A stretch of DNA of 64,000 nt from Psoroptes ovis (taxonomy: Eukaryota; Arthropoda; Arachnida; Sarcoptiformes; Psoroptidae), in NCBI GenBank assembly GCA_002943765.1, contig PQWQ01000004.1, positions 124,001-188,000 on the forward strand. The letters run 5' to 3'. Shown piece after piece: positions 62,201 through 64,000 of this stretch; positions within the stretch are counted from its first letter, which is position 1, and each line of letters begins with the position of its first letter. The notes under the pieces were generated by a model, which saw only the letters and a program-made list of their open reading frames with translations, was not told the origin of the DNA and made no database searches. The position numbers and the translations under genes are program-made.

Positions 62201-64000
62201 ATTATGCGTGAAAGTTTCATCGGTAAGTTAAGATTTTTGATTAAGAAATAGATTTGAATAACAATTATTATTCATCAAATGCCAGGTACATTACAACGAT
62301 GTTTAAAACAATTAGAAGAATATAGACAAAAACGTGATAATTTAGGTATCGGTGGCATTAATAATAATAATAATAATCATTATCATCAAAATTTTGGACA
62401 GCAAAAAGCACAGATTCCAACTGGAAAACAAAAAGATGATGTGGATAATAATAATTTAAAAATTGTTCCTTTGAATCAAAAAGTAATAAATGGACATGTT
62501 CCAAATCAAATGAATGTAATCACTAATCATCATCAACGTGTACAAGAAGAAAAGATTGATTTTGCTTTATCACGTTTGTTGAATTTAGCATATTCAATTG
62601 AAATCAATGCTAATAGCTGTTCATCAATGTTGCGAATATTTTGGGAAAAAATGAAAAATTTCTTTTTGATATTCAGTGTTGTTGCATGGAAACAAACATG
62701 TCGTATTGATGCCGATTGGAAACGAAAAATATCATCGGATTTATTAGATAATTTATCCGAAACAAAATTAGCTAAATGTATTTGTACACAATTCAGAGAT
62801 AAATTGAAAATGGCACATGAAACATTTGTAAATTCATTGGTTAATCTCGGTATGTTGGCATTATTTCAAATGATTTAGGTTATGATTTAATTTATTCTCA
62901 TTCTTTTCTGACTAGAATCAACATTAGTGAGTCGTTTAAAAGAAATTGATCATCGCCGCCAACAAGTACGAAAAAATGATGCACCATTATTTGCAAGGTT
63001 AGCATTAGAATCGACATCATTCATCGATGCAATATTGTATGGCTCACCTGAATTAGGCAAAGAAATTGGTCGCGGACAATATGGTGTGGTATTTTCGGCC
63101 AAGAAAAGTTGGGGCAATTATTCTAGAATAGCCGTTAAATCGATTATGATTTGTGATGAAAAACATTGGAATGATTTAGCAATGGAATTTTATTATACAC
63201 GATCATTGCCTGAAACCGATAGAATTGTACAAATACGTGGTTCAATAATTGAACATAATTATAATGGTGCATCTTCATATGTTTATTTAATTATGGAACG
63301 AATGGTTCGTGATCTGTATGTTGGATTGAAATCTGGCATCGAATGGCTACAACGTTTACAAATAGCATTGGATGTTGTACATGGATTAAGATTTTTGCAT
63401 AATCATGGATTAATACATCGTGATATTAAGCTGAAAAATGTTTTATTAGATAAATATAATCGTGCCAAAATCACTGATTTAGGTTTCTGTAAATCTGAAG
63501 TGATGATTTCTGGCAGTATTGTTGGCACACCAATTCATATGGCACCTGAAGTATTTGCTGGTAAATATGATTCAATGGTCGATGTTTATGCTTTTGGTAT
63601 TTTATTCTGGTATATTTGTGCTGGTTCGGTTGAATTGCCACAAATATTTGAACAATGTCATAATAAAGATCATTTATGGATTGCTGTTAAAAAAGGTATG
63701 TGCTTTCAATACGAACATGAATATCTTTTTAATTCATAAAATTCTCATTTCCCGATTAGGACTAAGACCAGAAAAATTGCCCATATTCGATGATGAATGT
63801 TTCAATCTAATGGAACGTTGTTGGGCTGGTGATCCATGTAAACGTGCATTATTAGGTGAAGTTGAAGAAACATTGCTTTATATTAAAATGCGTTATGAAC
63901 GTGAATATTACACCAGTAATGCATCGAATCCGAATAGAGTGAATAATACCAACATCAATGACAGTGTTGTTAATAAAAAAATTATTGCCAAGAAATTTCT
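59258..64000 (+). CDS. DSTYK: Dual Ser/Thr and Tyr protein kinase, 5' part
   Basis: Exons 59258-59381, 59601-59749, 59813-62222, 62286-62849, 62916-63695 and 63760 onward. Phases close and the gene runs off the right edge after about 1422 codons. The N-terminal half matches the DSTYK-specific region around a long disordered insert (His/Gln/Ser/Asn runs and an Asp tract at about 60580-60650), which makes it far longer than the ~930-residue vertebrate protein. Kinase marks are glycine loop GRGQYGVVF (about 1133), Lys1157, HRD with Asp1252, DLG in place of DFG with Asp1270, GTPIHMAPE, and VDVYAFGILFWY. DLGFCK and GSIVGTPIHMAPE are typical of DSTYK, a cytoplasmic kinase linked to FGF signalling and cell death in vertebrates. 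The second intron is only 63 bases, in frame and free of stops. Confidence 0.95.

Overview
The window looks like nuclear DNA of a small-genome arthropod, most likely an acariform mite. It is very AT-rich, introns inside genes are mostly 40-100 bases with GT..AG ends, and proteins carry long Asn, Gln, Ser and Thr runs encoded by AT-rich codons. The lineage is an inference from composition and gene content; the sequence alone does not prove it. I found no tRNA, rRNA or CRISPR array.

Layout. 1-5.7 kb is non-coding, with a 32-unit, 44-bp tandem array at 1459-2864. Four minus-strand exons at 5.7-8.0 kb encode an unrecognised Ser/Thr/Asn-rich protein. A minus-strand first exon at 39.8-40.75 kb has a signal-anchor-like segment and ends in a perfect GTAAGT donor. 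Its phase fits the 7.96 kb acceptor, so the two are probably one gene with a ~31.9-kb intron. That presumed intron holds a nearly complete LTR retrotransposon with an envelope-like gene (9331-16455), a decayed Tc1/mariner-like transposon (33376-34647), several perfect or near-perfect hairpins, and most of 19 copies of one ~84-bp palindromic MITE family that runs through the window.

From 43.3 kb the plus strand carries three well-supported genes. The first is a 10-exon gene (43312-47930) whose protein joins a signal anchor, a leucine-rich-repeat region and a complete M13 (neprilysin-type) metallopeptidase; this is the most unusual host gene here. The second is a four-exon TspanC8 tetraspanin (48359-49514). 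After ~9.7 kb without a firm gene comes the 5' part of DSTYK, the dual Ser/Thr and Tyr kinase, which runs off the right edge (59258-64000).

The retrotransposon combines a Gag with the zinc-knuckle layout typical of BEL/Pao elements, a Ty3/gypsy-type Pol and a fusion-protein-like Env. Its LTRs differ by one A in a poly-A run. Its two reading-frame breaks also sit at A-runs that look one base too long, so the copy is either a very young insertion or is affected by homopolymer errors in the sequence.

The three plus-strand genes share no obvious pathway beyond two encoding cell-surface proteins: an ectopeptidase and a tetraspanin of the class that handles membrane proteases. Exon boundaries were read by eye from splice sites and frame continuity, and the phases close for every gene listed.
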